From Actinomadura sp. HBU206391 (GTDB lineage Bacteria; Actinomycetota; Actinomycetes; Streptosporangiales; Streptosporangiaceae), in contig NZ_JABVEB010000002.1 in assembly GCF_014323665.1 (NCBI RefSeq), positions 1 to 64,000 of the forward strand: DNA of 64,000 bases, written 5' to 3'. The notes under the pieces were generated by a model. It made no database searches. It was not told the origin of the DNA and saw only the letters and a program-made list of their open reading frames with translations. Made by a program: the position numbers and the translations under genes. Of the stretch, positions 25,316-34,573 are shown in pieces; the stretch's first letter is position 1, and the number at the start of each line of letters is the position of its first letter.

Positions 25316-26313
25316 CGCAGGTCGGCGGCGAGGTCCAGGGCGGCTTGGGCGATGTCGGTGGTGGCGGCGAGATCGGTCATCAGCAGCGGGCGGGCTCGCA
25401 CGGTGGTGCCCAGAATCTTGGTGCCCGGCACGGGGGTGTCCGCCGCGTCGGCCGCGTCCGCCGTGTCGACCAGCCAGCCGTCGAGCAGTTCGGGACCGTA
25501 GTGGGCGGCGACCGCCCGGGCCGACGTCTCCACCCCGATGGCGGTCAGGCAGGCATCGGCCATGCCCCGTACCGGTGCGCCGCCGATGATCGGTGAGATC
25601 CCGACGACCGTCTTCTCGGCCAACGCGGACCGGACGCCCGGCACGGACAGGATCGTGCCGACGCTCACCACCGGGTTGGACGGCGGCAGGATCACCGCGT
25701 CGGCTTCGGCGATCGCGTCGAGCACGCCCGGCGCGGGCTTGGCCTCCTCGGCGCCCACCGCGACGATCGACTCGGCCGGCACCGACGCCCGCAGCCGCAC
25801 CCACCATTCCTGGAAGTGCACGGCCCGCCGGCCCTCGGAGTCGGTGATGACGACGTGCGTCTCGACCCGGTCGTCGGTCATCGGGACGAGGCGCAGGCGC
25901 CGGTCGCCCGCCGGCCCGAGCCAGCGCTCGCACAGCGCCTCGGTCACCGCCGACAGGGGATAACCGGCATCGAGCATCTGGGTCCGCACGATGTGGGTGG
26001 CGAAGTCGCGGTCGCCGAGACCGAACCAGTCCGGTCCGACGCCGTAGCCCGCGAGCTCCTCCTTCACCGAGAAGGTCTCGTCCGCCCGTCCCCAGCCCTG
26101 CTCCTCGTTGATCCCGCCGCCGAGCGTGTACATCACCGTGTCGAGATCCGGGCAGACACGAAGACCGAAAAGGCTGATGTCGTCGCCGGTGTTGCCGATG
26201 ACCGTGATGTCCGCTTCCGGGGCGGCCCGCAGCAGTCCGCGCAGAAAGCGCGCCCCACCGATGCCCCCGGCCGGCACCACGATTTTCGTGATGGGGCTCG
26301 TGTCCTTGCGCAT
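25312..26313 (-). CDS. fbiA: Phospho(enol)lactate transferase of F420 synthesis (CofD/FbiA)
   Basis: The 333-residue protein begins with [19 protein letters not shown], the P-loop-like FO-binding start of CofD enzymes. [21 protein letters not shown] follows, then [16 protein letters not shown] and [16 protein letters not shown]. It joins FO to the phospho(enol)lactyl group from a guanylated donor, giving (dehydro-)F420-0. The guanylyltransferase gene for that donor (cofC/fbiD) is not in the window. It is the first gene of the fbiA-fbiB operon. Confidence 0.95.
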   Translation of the reverse strand: MRKDTSPITKIVVPAGGIGGARFLRGLLRAAPEADITVIGNTGDDISLFGLRVCPDLDTVMYTLGGGINEEQGWGRADETFSVKEELAGYGVGPDWFGLGDRDFATHIVRTQMLDAGYPLSAVTEALCERWLGPAGDRRLRLVPMTDDRVETHVVITDSEGRRAVHFQEWWVRLRASVPAESIVAVGAEEAKPAPGVLDAIAEADAVILPPSNPVVSVGTILSVPGVRSALAEKTVVGISPIIGGAPVRGMADACLTAIGVETSARAVAAHYGPELLDGWLVDTADAADAADTPVPGTKILGTTVRARPLLMTDLAATTDIAQAALDLAADLR

Positions 26314-26452
26314 GCGTGTCAGTCTGGCATCTCGTCCTGACGTGGCCGGACGCCGGTGCCCGGTTCGATCGGCGCGTCGGTCGGGCCACGGGTGCGGATG
26401 CGATATGCAAAGCTTGGGGCCGAAATCTGCTTATCTCTCTCTGGAGTCTCTC

Positions 26453-27421
26453 GTGAACAAGGAAGCCGTCCAGCGCCTGCGCGAACCGGCCGCCTGGGCT
26501 CTCCTGGCGTCAGCCGGCCTGCAGCTCCTCGCCGGGATAGTGGCGTTGCTCTTCGGGGGTGGAAAGAAGGTCACCCTGCCAGGAGGGGATGAGGTGTCGA
26601 CGGGCGCCCCGTACGGCGTGCGCGTGATCACCGAACTGACCGGCGGGCAGCTGTTCACGAGCGTGACCGTCGTCGGGCTGCTGGTCATCGCGGTCCTGCT
26701 GGTCACGCACGGCGAGGCGCCCTCCCCGCACGCCCGCACCATCGTGATGGGCGCACTCGGGGTCATCGGGGGCATCGCGCTGTTCGGCGTGATCGTCTGG
26801 CTGTCCGCCGTCTTCGCCGACGTCGCCGCAATGGTGAAGTTCTCGGCGTTCCTGTACGGCGCGGCCAAGCTCGCCGTGGTGGGCATCGGCGGATGGCTGA
26901 TCCTGACCGTGTTCAAGGCGCTGCAGCCGCCCCGCCCCGCGCAGCCTCAGGGAGCGGTGCCGCCGGGTTACGGCGAGTACGGGTACCAGCAGGGCCAGCA
27001 GGGCCAGGCACAGCAGGGCCAGCAGCAGTACCCCCAGGGCTATGAGCAGCAGCAGCAGGGCTACTACCAGCAGCAGTACCCGCAAGGTTACGAGCAGCAG
27101 CAGGGCGCGCAGGCACCGCAGGGCTACGAGCAGCAGCCGGGTTACGACCAGCAGCAGTACCCGCAGCAGGGCGCACAGGCGCAGCAGGGCTACGACCAGC
27201 AGTACCCCTCGCAGCAGGGGTACGGCCAACAGGGCTTCGCGCCGCAAGGCCGCGCAGAGGGCGAGAATGACCCCGGTCAGTGGACCCAGGCGTACGGCGC
27301 CGGCGACGACCCGCAGCACGGCGCGCAGCCGGGTCAGGATTACGGCCAGCGGTATTCTCAGCCGGAGCAGCGCGAGGCCGATGAGGGCACCTGGTACCGC
27401 GATGACCGTGGTCGTCAGTAA
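26453..27421 (+). CDS. Four-helix membrane protein with Gln/Tyr-rich low-complexity tail
   Basis: GTG 26453 ([18 protein letters not shown]) is chosen with GGAG seven to ten bases upstream; ATG 26405 is possible. Residues 1-160 hold four hydrophobic helices, the last being [19 protein letters not shown]. Residues 165-322 are low complexity, built around YPQGYEQQQ-type repeats ([43 protein letters not shown]), and end in the acidic phrase [15 protein letters not shown]. The tail resembles prion-like condensate-forming sequences. No named family fits. It lies between fbiA (divergent) and the whiB gene. Confidence 0.6.
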   Translation: MNKEAVQRLREPAAWALLASAGLQLLAGIVALLFGGGKKVTLPGGDEVSTGAPYGVRVITELTGGQLFTSVTVVGLLVIAVLLVTHGEAPSPHARTIVMGALGVIGGIALFGVIVWLSAVFADVAAMVKFSAFLYGAAKLAVVGIGGWLILTVFKALQPPRPAQPQGAVPPGYGEYGYQQGQQGQAQQGQQQYPQGYEQQQQGYYQQQYPQGYEQQQGAQAPQGYEQQPGYDQQQYPQQGAQAQQGYDQQYPSQQGYGQQGFAPQGRAEGENDPGQWTQAYGAGDDPQHGAQPGQDYGQRYSQPEQREADEGTWYRDDRGRQ

Positions 27422-27607
27422 TCTCAGCTCAGTGCACGGTCAATATCACGGCTAGACACCCCTTTCGTACCCCCCGAAATTCTTTCCGGCTTGACGGCTG
27501 GTGCACCACACGCGTGTAATTTCAGTGGTGTAGTTCTACGCCTTCCCAGGGGGACGGAGCTCGGGGGAAGGCTGACCATGGGGCTCCAGGGGGCTAGGAG
27601 GTGCGCT

Positions 27608-27871
27608 GTGAGCGAGGTGCTCATCCCGCTGGCGCACGGCACAGATGGCGAAGAGTTGGGCTGGCAGGAGCGCGCACTGTGCGCGCAGACCGATCCGGAG
27701 GCTTTCTTTCCGGAGAAGGGCGGCTCGACCCGCGAGGCCAAGAAAGTGTGCCGGGCTTGCGAGGTTCGTGCGGAGTGCTTGGAATATGCGCTCCAGCACG
27801 ACGAGCGTTTCGGCATTTGGGGGGGGATGTCGGAACGGGAGCGCCGCAAGCTCAAACGGCAGGTCGGCTGA
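27608..27871 (+). CDS. whiB2: WhiB-family Fe-S regulator, WhiB2/WhmD type
   Basis: GTG 27608 follows AGGAGG at 27596-27601. The 87-residue protein has the four cluster-binding cysteines C25, C48, C51 and C57 (ALCAQTDPEAFFPEKGG, KKVCRACEVRAEC), then GIWGG at about 69-73 and the basic end ERERRKLKRQ. WhiB proteins bind a 4Fe-4S cluster and sigma factor region 4. The WhiB2 type controls division and septation genes. The position next to fbiA-fbiB agrees with whiB2 in mycobacteria (Rv3260c beside Rv3261-Rv3262, from memory). A long upstream region of about 180 bp probably carries its promoter. Confidence 0.9.
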   Translation: MSEVLIPLAHGTDGEELGWQERALCAQTDPEAFFPEKGGSTREAKKVCRACEVRAECLEYALQHDERFGIWGGMSERERRKLKRQVG

Positions 27872-27902
27872 CCGGAGTCGGTCGGCCGGGTGACACAGGG
27901 GT

Positions 27903-27925
27903 TGGCGGGGGCGCCACCCCCGCCA
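27903..27925 (+). terminator. GC-rich hairpin after whiB
   Basis: TGGCGGGGG and CCCCCGCCA pair around a five-base loop, about 30 bp after the whiB stop. No U-run follows, which is common for actinobacterial terminators. Confidence 0.6.
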
Positions 27926-27939
27926 GGGTGCTTGGCGTA

Positions 27940-27986
27940 CAGTGGTCAGCCGTGCCGACCGGTTCGGTCGGCACGGCCGACCACTG
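27940..27986. repeat. Long inverted repeat, 21-bp arms with one mismatch
   Basis: The left arm 27940-27960 and right arm 27966-27986 pair at 20 of 21 positions around the loop GGTTC. The arms hold the sequence GCCGTGCCGACC. It stands about 50 bp upstream of the giant glycosyltransferase start. It could be a second terminator, an operator or an mRNA leader hairpin. Confidence 0.85.
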
Positions 27987-28038
27987 ACGCGCCTCGCACA
28001 GGCTGACGCTCAGCCTGAGACACAGTTCGAGCGGACCA

Positions 28039-31000
28039 TTGTCGCCCTCCCTAGAACGCCATGTCGTCACGGCAGTTCTCGTCGCCCATGATGGTGCGCG
28101 CTGGCTGCCCGAGACGCTGAAGGCGCTGCTCACACAGACGCGGCCGGTGCAACGGCTCGTGGCCGTGGACAGCGGCAGCCATGACCGTGGCCCCGCCGTG
28201 CTCTCTGAGGTCGTCGGCGCGGGGAACCTGCTGCGGCTGCCCCGTACGACCGGATACGGCGAGGCGATCGCCGAGGCGCTGCGGCATCCCGCCGCCGCGA
28301 TCCCCGTTCCTCCCGGCGAGTCCAACGAGCCGCAGGTCGAATGGGTCTGGCTCGTCCACGATGACTGCGCGCCCGCCCACGACGCGCTCGACCGGCTGCT
28401 GACCACGGCCGAGTCCGATCCCAACGCCACCATCCTCGGGCCCAAGCTGCGCGACTGGCGAGACCGGCGGATGCTGCTGGAGATCGGTGTGAGCATCGAC
28501 GGAGCGGGCCGCCGATGGACCGGCATCGACCGGGGCGAGTTCGACCAGGGCCAGCACGACGGCGTCCATGACGTCCTCGCGGTCAGCACGGCCGGCATGC
28601 TGATCCGCCGGGACGTGTGGGAGGACCTCGGCGGGTTCGACCTGGAGTTCGGGCTCTTCCGCGAGGACGTCGACCTGGGCTGGCGGGCGCATGCGAGCGG
28701 CCACCGCGTCGTCGTGGTGACCGACGCCGTCGCCTATCACGCCGAGGCGTCGGCGCGCGGCCTGCGCGAGACCGGCATGACCGCCGAGCACGGCCGGCGC
28801 CGCGACCGGCGCAACGCGCTGTACGTCCTGCTCGCCAATCTGCCGCTGCCGGCGATGCTGGCGGCCCTCGTGCGCAACACCGTCGGCTCGCTGCTGCGCG
28901 CTCTGTTCCTGCTGCTCGCCAAGCAGCCCGTAGCGGCCCGTGACGAACTCGGCGCGCTCGGGGACGTGCTGAGCGCTCCCGGCCGACTGCGCCGGGCCCG
29001 GTCGAGACGAGCGCACAATCGCAAGCGCGTCTACCGCAGCATCAAGCGTTTCCAGCCCCGCCGCGTGGCGCTGCGCCGCCTCGCCGAGCAGGTGGCCGCG
29101 CTGGCGGCACCCGACTCCCACGGACGGCACGGCGCCGACGAGGAGGCGGAACCGCTCACGGACACGCCCGGCCTCGTCCGGCGCTTCCTTGGCCACCCCG
29201 GGGTGCTGCTCGTGCTGGCCCTCGCGGCGCTGGCCGTCGCCGCCGAACGGTCCCTGCTCACCACGGCCGGGCAGCTCGGCGGCGGTGCGCTCGTCCCCGC
29301 GTGGGGCGGTGCGAGCGATCTGTGGGCGCAGTACCTCGCCGGCTGGCATCCGGTCGGGCTCGGTTCCGACACCGGCTCACCTCCGTACATCGGCGTGCTC
29401 GCGCTGCTGTCCACGCTGCTGTTCGGCAAGCCATGGGTCGCCGTCATGGTGCTGCTGCTCGGCTGCGTGCCGCTGGCCGGCCTCACCGCGTACGTCGCCG
29501 CGCGCTCGGTCGTGCTCGACCCGCCGCCGAGCGGCCGTCGCGCCCTCGCCGCGCGCCGGCGGATCCCGGTCACGGCGGTGCGGCTGTGGATCGCCGTTAC
29601 CTACGCGCTGCTGCCCGCCGTGACCGGGGCCGTCTCAGCCGGCCGGCTGGGCACCGCGGTCGTCATAGTGCTGCTCCCGCTGATCGGGCTCTTCAGCGCG
29701 CGGTTGTTCGGCCTGCCGCATCGCACGAAGGCCGCCGCCACGGGCGGCGCAGGGGTCTCGCGCGCGGGCCGGGCGGCCTCCGGGGCCAGGCCCGTCTCAC
29801 CGGCGGCCCAGGCACGGCGCGCGGCCTGGGCCGTCGCGCTGCTCCTCGCCGTGGCGATGGGGTTCGTGCCGCTGATCTGGCTGCTCGCCGTCATCGTCGG
29901 CGTCCTGGCATGGGTGGCCTTCGGGAGCGCGGGGCCGGGAACGAACCGCAACCTGCTGATCGCGCTGGGCGTGCCGCCGTTGCTGGTGCTGCCCTGGACG
30001 ATCGGCCTGATCCTGCACCCGTCGCGGTTCCTGCTCGAGGCGGGGCTGCACCGGCCCGAACTCGTCGAGACCCCGCTGCCGGCGGGATCGATGCTGGCAC
30101 TCGACCCCGGCGGGCCGGGCACCCCCACGATGTGGGTCACGCTCGGCCTGCTCGTGGTGGCCGTCCTCGGGTTGCGTCTGCGCAGCCGCCGTACGGCCGT
30201 GCTGGCGGGCTGGATGCTCGCATTGTTCGGCCTGCTCGCCGCCATCCTGATGAGCGCCCTCATGGTCACCAAGGGCGCCGACCGGGCGCCGGCGTGGCCG
30301 GGAACGGCGCTCACCTTCGCGGCCGCCGGAGTCATGGTCGCGGCGACGGCGGTGCTGCTGCGTGCCATCGAGATCCTCGCCGGGCGGCATCTGCTGTACC
30401 GGGCGGGTGCGGCGCTCGTCGTGCTCGTCGCGCTCACCGCGCCCGTTCTCGCCGCCGCGAGCTGGGTGGTGACCGGAGCCGCGGGGCCGCTGAGCGAGGT
30501 GAGCACCGAAGCCGTACCCGGGCTGTCCAGCAGCGCCACGCGGCCGCGCACGCTCGTGCTGAGCCGCGACGCCCACGGACGGGTGTCCTACACCGTGGTG
30601 CGCGGCACGGAGCCGAGGCTCGGCGAGCCCGAGCTGCCGACCGCCGACGCCGCCAGGCGGCGCATGGACGGGCTCGTCGCCGGGCTCGCCTCCGGCCGAG
30701 GTGCCGGCGACGGTCAGGCTCTGACCCGGATGGGCATCGCGTACGTCCTCGTGCCGGATCCGGCCGGCGACCCGGTGACGAAGGTGCTCGACGCCGCACC
30801 CGAGCTGACCAGGCTGGGCCGGACCACCGGGTTCGCGATCTGGCGGTTGCTGACACCCGGCGGCCGGCTCATGCTCGTCGACGGCCCGGTGATCACTGTG
30901 CTTCCCGCCAGGGACACCACGGCTCTGGTGCGGATCCCGCCGGGCTCCGCCACGCGCACCCTGTTGCTGGCCGAGCCGGCCGACGGCGGCTGGCACGCGC

Positions 31001-31593
31001 GGATCGGCGGTTCCGAGGCGAAGGGCCGGGTCGTGGACGGGTGGGCACAGGGCTACCGGGTCCCGGCCTCGGGAGGCGAGTTCACGCTGTCGCGCGGCAC
31101 GGTGTCGCGCCAGGGGTGGATCTGGCTGCAGGCGGCCGGGGTGCTCCTGGTCCTCGTCCTCGCGCTGCCCGGCGGTCAGATGGAGGAGAGCGTCGCAGCC
31201 GCGAGGGAGCGCCACCGGTCTCGCGGGCGCCGGGTCCGCACCGCCGAGAGCACCGCTGAGAGCGGCACAGAGAGCACCGTGGAGAGCGTCGGCGAGAGCA
31301 CGGGCGAGAACCCTGCGGAGAGCCCCGGGGGGAGCCCCGCGGGTGGCACCGTGGAGCGGGTCGTCGTCAGGTCGCGACGGCGAGCCGGGACCCGCCGGGC
31401 ATCGGGCCGCTTCGCCGGGCGGGCCAAGGCGGGCGACGGTGACGCGAGCGCCGGTGCGGCCGAGGCCGACGACCGGACCGACGGCGCCGAGAGCGTCCAG
31501 TCGGCCGAGGGCGCCGACGTCGATGGCGTGGGCGTGCAGGAGCGGACGGCGACCGGTAAGCGGGCCGAGCCGGCCGGAGAGGCGAGACCATGA
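28039..31593 (+). CDS. Giant membrane-bound family 2 glycosyltransferase
   Basis: The start is taken as TTG 28039, since stops lie just upstream; no strong ribosome site is seen. The first 330 residues are a GT2 domain: VTAVLVAHDGARWLPETL, VWLVHDDCAPAHDAL with the DDC metal motif, and FDLEFGLFREDVDLGWRAH, the acceptor and base region. Residues about 380-820 hold ten or more membrane helices (LLVLALAALAVAA, AVTYALLPAVTGAVSAG, and others). Then comes an extracytoplasmic domain, one last helix (QAAGVLLVLVLALPGG) and a Glu/Ser/Thr- and Gly-rich tail. It would build or export an envelope glycan. Its stop overlaps the next gene's ATG, so the two proteins probably work together. Confidence 0.8.
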   Translation: MSPSLERHVVTAVLVAHDGARWLPETLKALLTQTRPVQRLVAVDSGSHDRGPAVLSEVVGAGNLLRLPRTTGYGEAIAEALRHPAAAIPVPPGESNEPQVEWVWLVHDDCAPAHDALDRLLTTAESDPNATILGPKLRDWRDRRMLLEIGVSIDGAGRRWTGIDRGEFDQGQHDGVHDVLAVSTAGMLIRRDVWEDLGGFDLEFGLFREDVDLGWRAHASGHRVVVVTDAVAYHAEASARGLRETGMTAEHGRRRDRRNALYVLLANLPLPAMLAALVRNTVGSLLRALFLLLAKQPVAARDELGALGDVLSAPGRLRRARSRRAHNRKRVYRSIKRFQPRRVALRRLAEQVAALAAPDSHGRHGADEEAEPLTDTPGLVRRFLGHPGVLLVLALAALAVAAERSLLTTAGQLGGGALVPAWGGASDLWAQYLAGWHPVGLGSDTGSPPYIGVLALLSTLLFGKPWVAVMVLLLGCVPLAGLTAYVAARSVVLDPPPSGRRALAARRRIPVTAVRLWIAVTYALLPAVTGAVSAGRLGTAVVIVLLPLIGLFSARLFGLPHRTKAAATGGAGVSRAGRAASGARPVSPAAQARRAAWAVALLLAVAMGFVPLIWLLAVIVGVLAWVAFGSAGPGTNRNLLIALGVPPLLVLPWTIGLILHPSRFLLEAGLHRPELVETPLPAGSMLALDPGGPGTPTMWVTLGLLVVAVLGLRLRSRRTAVLAGWMLALFGLLAAILMSALMVTKGADRAPAWPGTALTFAAAGVMVAATAVLLRAIEILAGRHLLYRAGAALVVLVALTAPVLAAASWVVTGAAGPLSEVSTEAVPGLSSSATRPRTLVLSRDAHGRVSYTVVRGTEPRLGEPELPTADAARRRMDGLVAGLASGRGAGDGQALTRMGIAYVLVPDPAGDPVTKVLDAAPELTRLGRTTGFAIWRLLTPGGRLMLVDGPVITVLPARDTTALVRIPPGSATRTLLLAEPADGGWHARIGGSEAKGRVVDGWAQGYRVPASGGEFTLSRGTVSRQGWIWLQAAGVLLVLVLALPGGQMEESVAAARERHRSRGRRVRTAESTAESGTESTVESVGESTGENPAESPGGSPAGGTVERVVVRSRRRAGTRRASGRFAGRAKAGDGDASAGAAEADDRTDGAESVQSAEGADVDGVGVQERTATGKRAEPAGEARP

Positions 31594-33395
31594 ACGCCGC
31601 CACGGGCGGAGACGAGAGCGATCCCGCCGGCGCGGCCGGTGAGGACGCCACAGGCGAGCCCACCGGCGAATCCACCGGGCAGGCGGCGGGCGAGACCGCA
31701 CGGCCGGGCGGTGGGACACAGCCCAACGGTGGGACACAGCCCAACGGTGGGACACAGCCCAACGGTGAGACACAGCCCAACGGTGAGACCGCAGACCGCA
31801 CCGGCGAGGCCCAGGCGGCGGGTGCCGAAGAGAACGACGAGACCGGTGGCGGGAGGACCCGCGCGTCCGGACGTTCCCGGCGGGCCGCCGCGCGCGTCCG
31901 TACCGGTGGGGGACGGCTCGACCTCGACAGGGTGATCCGGATCGCCGGATACCGCTACGCGACCGCCTTGCTCGTCCTGCTGGCGCTGCTCGCGCTGTAC
32001 GGGGTGGCGGAGTTCTCCCGGCCGTCCGACCTGGCGCGGGCGCAGGGTGGAAACGCCCCGGTCACGTCCGCCGTGCTCGGCTGCCCGGCCCCGGCCGGCG
32101 CCAGGCTCAGCGCGCTCAGCGCGGCGCGGCCCGGCAGTGCGGGACGGGTCGACCTCGCCCCTACGCGGGGCGGCGCGGCGATCAATGCCGGGACGGTGGC
32201 CGGAACCGCCTGGACACAGGACCTGCGCGCCGGCGCGGCCACGTCGGGCGGCCGTGCCCGGCGCGGCGAGACGGGGTCGTACACCGTCCGGGCGAATGGT
32301 CCGCTCGCGGGCGGACTGGAGGTCGAGCAGACGAGCGCGGTCACGAAGGGCGCTGATCGCGGCCTGGCCGGGGTGCGCTGCGCCGACCCGGGCACCGACA
32401 TGTGGTTCCTCGGCCCCGGCCCGGTGGACGCCGACGACATCGAGCTCTATCTCACGAACGTCGACGACCAGCCGGCGGCCGTCGACATGCTGGCGATGTC
32501 GGGAGAGGGCCCCCTCGACACGACCGACGGCCGCGGCACCTCGGTGCCGCCGCACTCCGATCTGTCCGTGCGGATCGGCAAGACCACCGAGGGCCTCGGC
32601 GACATCGTCAACACGGCCCGCGTGCTCGCGCTGCACGTACGGGTGACGACGGGGCGGGTCGCGGCGGCCGTACGGGTCCGCGTCGGCGATCGCAAGGGCG
32701 TCGACTGGCTGCCCGTCGCCGCGCCGCCCGCCACCGAGGTCGTCGTGCCGGGCATCCCCGGAGGGAGCGGCCGGCGCCAGCTGCTCGTCGCCGTACCCGG
32801 AGACGCCGACGCCCGCGTCAGGATGTGGGTGATGACGCCCGCGGGCAGCTTCGCCCCCGAGGGCAGGGACACGCTGGACGCGCCCGCGCAGACCGTCACG
32901 CCGATCGACCTCGAACGTGCCCTGTCGGGTAAGCCGGCCGCCATCCGGCTCAGCTCCGACCGGCCCATCACGGTCGGCTTCACCGCCCAGCAGGGCGCCG
33001 ACGTGGCGTACGGCTCGGCGACCCTTCCGCTCGGGCCCGGCGGGGTGGTCGCCGACAACCGGTCCGGCACCACGGTGCTGCTGACCGCCCCCGCCAAAGC
33101 GGCGACCGTACGGGTCGCCGCGGCCACCGGTCAGGGAGGTGCCGGGACGCCTCAGGACGTCAAGGTCGCGGCCGGCCGGACCCTGGAGGTGCAGGTCCCC
33201 GTCCCCTCCGGAGGGCAGGACGGGTTCGGCCTGATCATCACGCCGCTGCCGGGCTCAGGGCCGGTCCACGCGGCGCGGGTGCTCTCGATGGGCAAGGGAG
33301 GAGGCAGGCTGTTCACCGTCCTGCCGATCGTCTCAGCGCCCGTCCTGGCGCCGCGTCCGCCGGTAGGCGACTCGATGACGTCCTTGATCCCGTGA
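31590..33395 (+). CDS. DUF5719-type secreted, membrane-anchored protein
   Basis: ATG 31590 overlaps the preceding stop (ATGA). The 601-residue protein has a low-complexity cytoplasmic part with GTQPNG repeats, then a basic stretch, one membrane helix at about 131-145 (ATALLVLLALLALYGVAEF) and a strand-rich external domain of about 440 residues. The external domain carries phrases such as DIELYLTNVDDQPAAVDM and VPGIPGGSGRRQLLVAVPG. The combination matches the actinobacterial DUF5719 family, which regularly follows this giant GT. Function unknown; a partner in glycan export or cell-wall attachment is likely from the coupling. Confidence 0.75.
   Translation: MNAATGGDESDPAGAAGEDATGEPTGESTGQAAGETARPGGGTQPNGGTQPNGGTQPNGETQPNGETADRTGEAQAAGAEENDETGGGRTRASGRSRRAAARVRTGGGRLDLDRVIRIAGYRYATALLVLLALLALYGVAEFSRPSDLARAQGGNAPVTSAVLGCPAPAGARLSALSAARPGSAGRVDLAPTRGGAAINAGTVAGTAWTQDLRAGAATSGGRARRGETGSYTVRANGPLAGGLEVEQTSAVTKGADRGLAGVRCADPGTDMWFLGPGPVDADDIELYLTNVDDQPAAVDMLAMSGEGPLDTTDGRGTSVPPHSDLSVRIGKTTEGLGDIVNTARVLALHVRVTTGRVAAAVRVRVGDRKGVDWLPVAAPPATEVVVPGIPGGSGRRQLLVAVPGDADARVRMWVMTPAGSFAPEGRDTLDAPAQTVTPIDLERALSGKPAAIRLSSDRPITVGFTAQQGADVAYGSATLPLGPGGVVADNRSGTTVLLTAPAKAATVRVAAATGQGGAGTPQDVKVAAGRTLEVQVPVPSGGQDGFGLIITPLPGSGPVHAARVLSMGKGGGRLFTVLPIVSAPVLAPRPPVGDSMTSLIP
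31710..31781 (+). repeat. Four in-frame 18-bp repeats (GTQPNG)
   Basis: GGTGGGACACAGCCCAAC is repeated three times exactly and once with one base changed (giving ETQPNG). The repeats keep the frame, so copy number could vary without breaking the protein. Confidence 0.9.
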
Positions 33396-33442
33396 CGTCC
33401 CTGATCCCGTGACGGCGGGTCGGCCGTCACGGGCGGGTCGGC

Positions 33443-33907
33443 TCAGTCCTCGTAGGTCGGGTCGACGGACTCGGGCGACAGCCCGAGCAGTTCCGCGACC
33501 TCCTCGACGACCAGGTCGCGCACCAGGCGGGCGAGGTCGCGCTCGTCACCGCCGCTGCGGGCCTCGACCGGCCGCCGGTAGACCACGACCCTTGGCGGCC
33601 GGCCGGGCTCGGCGGTACGGGTGTGGCTGAGGACGACGGGATCCGCCCCGTCGGCCCATGCCTGGACCGGGGGGACTTCCTCGACGGCGAACTCGACCCC
33701 GGCGAGCTCTCGGCTCCATCGCTGGCCGAGTCGGCGTACCTCGTCTCGGACGAGATCTTGGAAACGTTCGGCGCGGGTGCGGGAGACCGGCGCCTCCGGA
33801 GGTGTTAGAGGGCCTCGGAGACCGCGGCCATGCCGGTCGCGGCGTCGGGCGCCTGCCACGCGGGATCGCACGTCGTCCAGCTTACCGTCCGCCGTGCGCA
33901 AAGCCAT
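33443..33907 (-). CDS. Metallopeptidase-family protein lacking the HExxH motif
   Basis: The 154-residue protein has the layout of the COG3824-type metallopeptidase family: a basic start (RRRDRHGRGLRGPLTPPEAP), then TRAERFQDLVRDEVRRLG, then VEFAVEEVPPV and VVVYRRPVEARS. At the place where the zinc-binding HExxH should stand, this copy has VVEEVAELLGLSPE, so no His is available. The fold is probably kept but zinc peptidase activity is unlikely. It converges with DUF5719 and is divergent from DUF3499. A gene of this family (Rv3259) occupies the same place in mycobacteria, from memory. Confidence 0.75.
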   Translation of the reverse strand: MALRTADGKLDDVRSRVAGARRRDRHGRGLRGPLTPPEAPVSRTRAERFQDLVRDEVRRLGQRWSRELAGVEFAVEEVPPVQAWADGADPVVLSHTRTAEPGRPPRVVVYRRPVEARSGGDERDLARLVRDLVVEEVAELLGLSPESVDPTYED

Positions 33908-34097
33908 CAGGCTTCTCGATCACAGGGGCCTATATCGGACTCCCGCCGGTCTCGGCCACGAGCCGTCATCGGCCGGGACCTCCCCGTGTCCGAGGGGCGG
34001 CTGGAATGCGGGGTTTGTTAGGTAAATGAGCTGTTTACGGCGACACGTGCGCCGAGATGGTGGCGAAGGGGGGCCAGGGGAGGTACGGTCGGCCATC

Positions 34098-34472
34098 GTG
34101 AGCCCCGTCCGCACCTGCTCCCGCACCGCGTGCAAGCAGCCTGCAGTCTTCACGCTCACGTACGTCTACCGCGACTCCACCGCGGTCCTCGGCCCGCTCG
34201 CCACGTACGTCGAGCCGCACTGTTATGACCTGTGCGCGGCGCACGCGGAGCGGCTGACCGCTCCCATGGGATGGGAGCTCGTCAGGTTGCCGGCCGAGGA
34301 GGGCGAGCCGAGCAGTGACGATCTCGAGGCGCTCGCCGACGCGGTGCGCGAGGCCGCCAGGCCGGTGACGCGTCAGGAGCCGGTGGGCCAGGGCATCGAG
34401 GTCGGCCGCCGAGGCCATCTCCGCGTCCTGAGATCGTCGTCCCCACGGCCGACCGACGAGCCGTCCGAGTAG
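34098..34472 (+). CDS. DUF3499-family protein
   Basis: GTG 34098 (VSPVRTCSRTACKQPAVFTL) gives 124 residues. A CSRTAC pair and the later PHCYDLCAAHAERLTAPMGW supply Cys and His residues arranged like a small zinc-binding domain. An acidic helical part (SDDLEALADAVREAAR) and a basic tail ending PRPTDEPSE follow. The family is found only in actinobacteria, upstream of phosphomannomutase, as here. Function unknown. Confidence 0.85.
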   Translation: MSPVRTCSRTACKQPAVFTLTYVYRDSTAVLGPLATYVEPHCYDLCAAHAERLTAPMGWELVRLPAEEGEPSSDDLEALADAVREAARPVTRQEPVGQGIEVGRRGHLRVLRSSSPRPTDEPSE

Positions 34473-34573
34473 AGGTCGGCCGCGCCGGTCCCGGTAGGCT
34501 CGGTCAACGATGCGACGCGGCGATGTGCGCCGATGCACGTCGCCGGAGGCTTGCGACGAGCAGGGAGCGGAAG

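Noticed and set aside
20237-26313. The DNA glycosylase as part of the F420 pathway
   Set aside because: It is divergent from fbiC, separated by repeats, and has no known tie to F420. The closeness is probably chance.
23936-26410. An 824-residue minus-strand frame spanning fbiB and continuing opposite fbiA
   Set aside because: Only the fbiB part (to 25315) resembles a protein. The extension lies in another frame of the true fbiA gene and is Arg/Gly-rich, as expected for GC-rich shadow frames.
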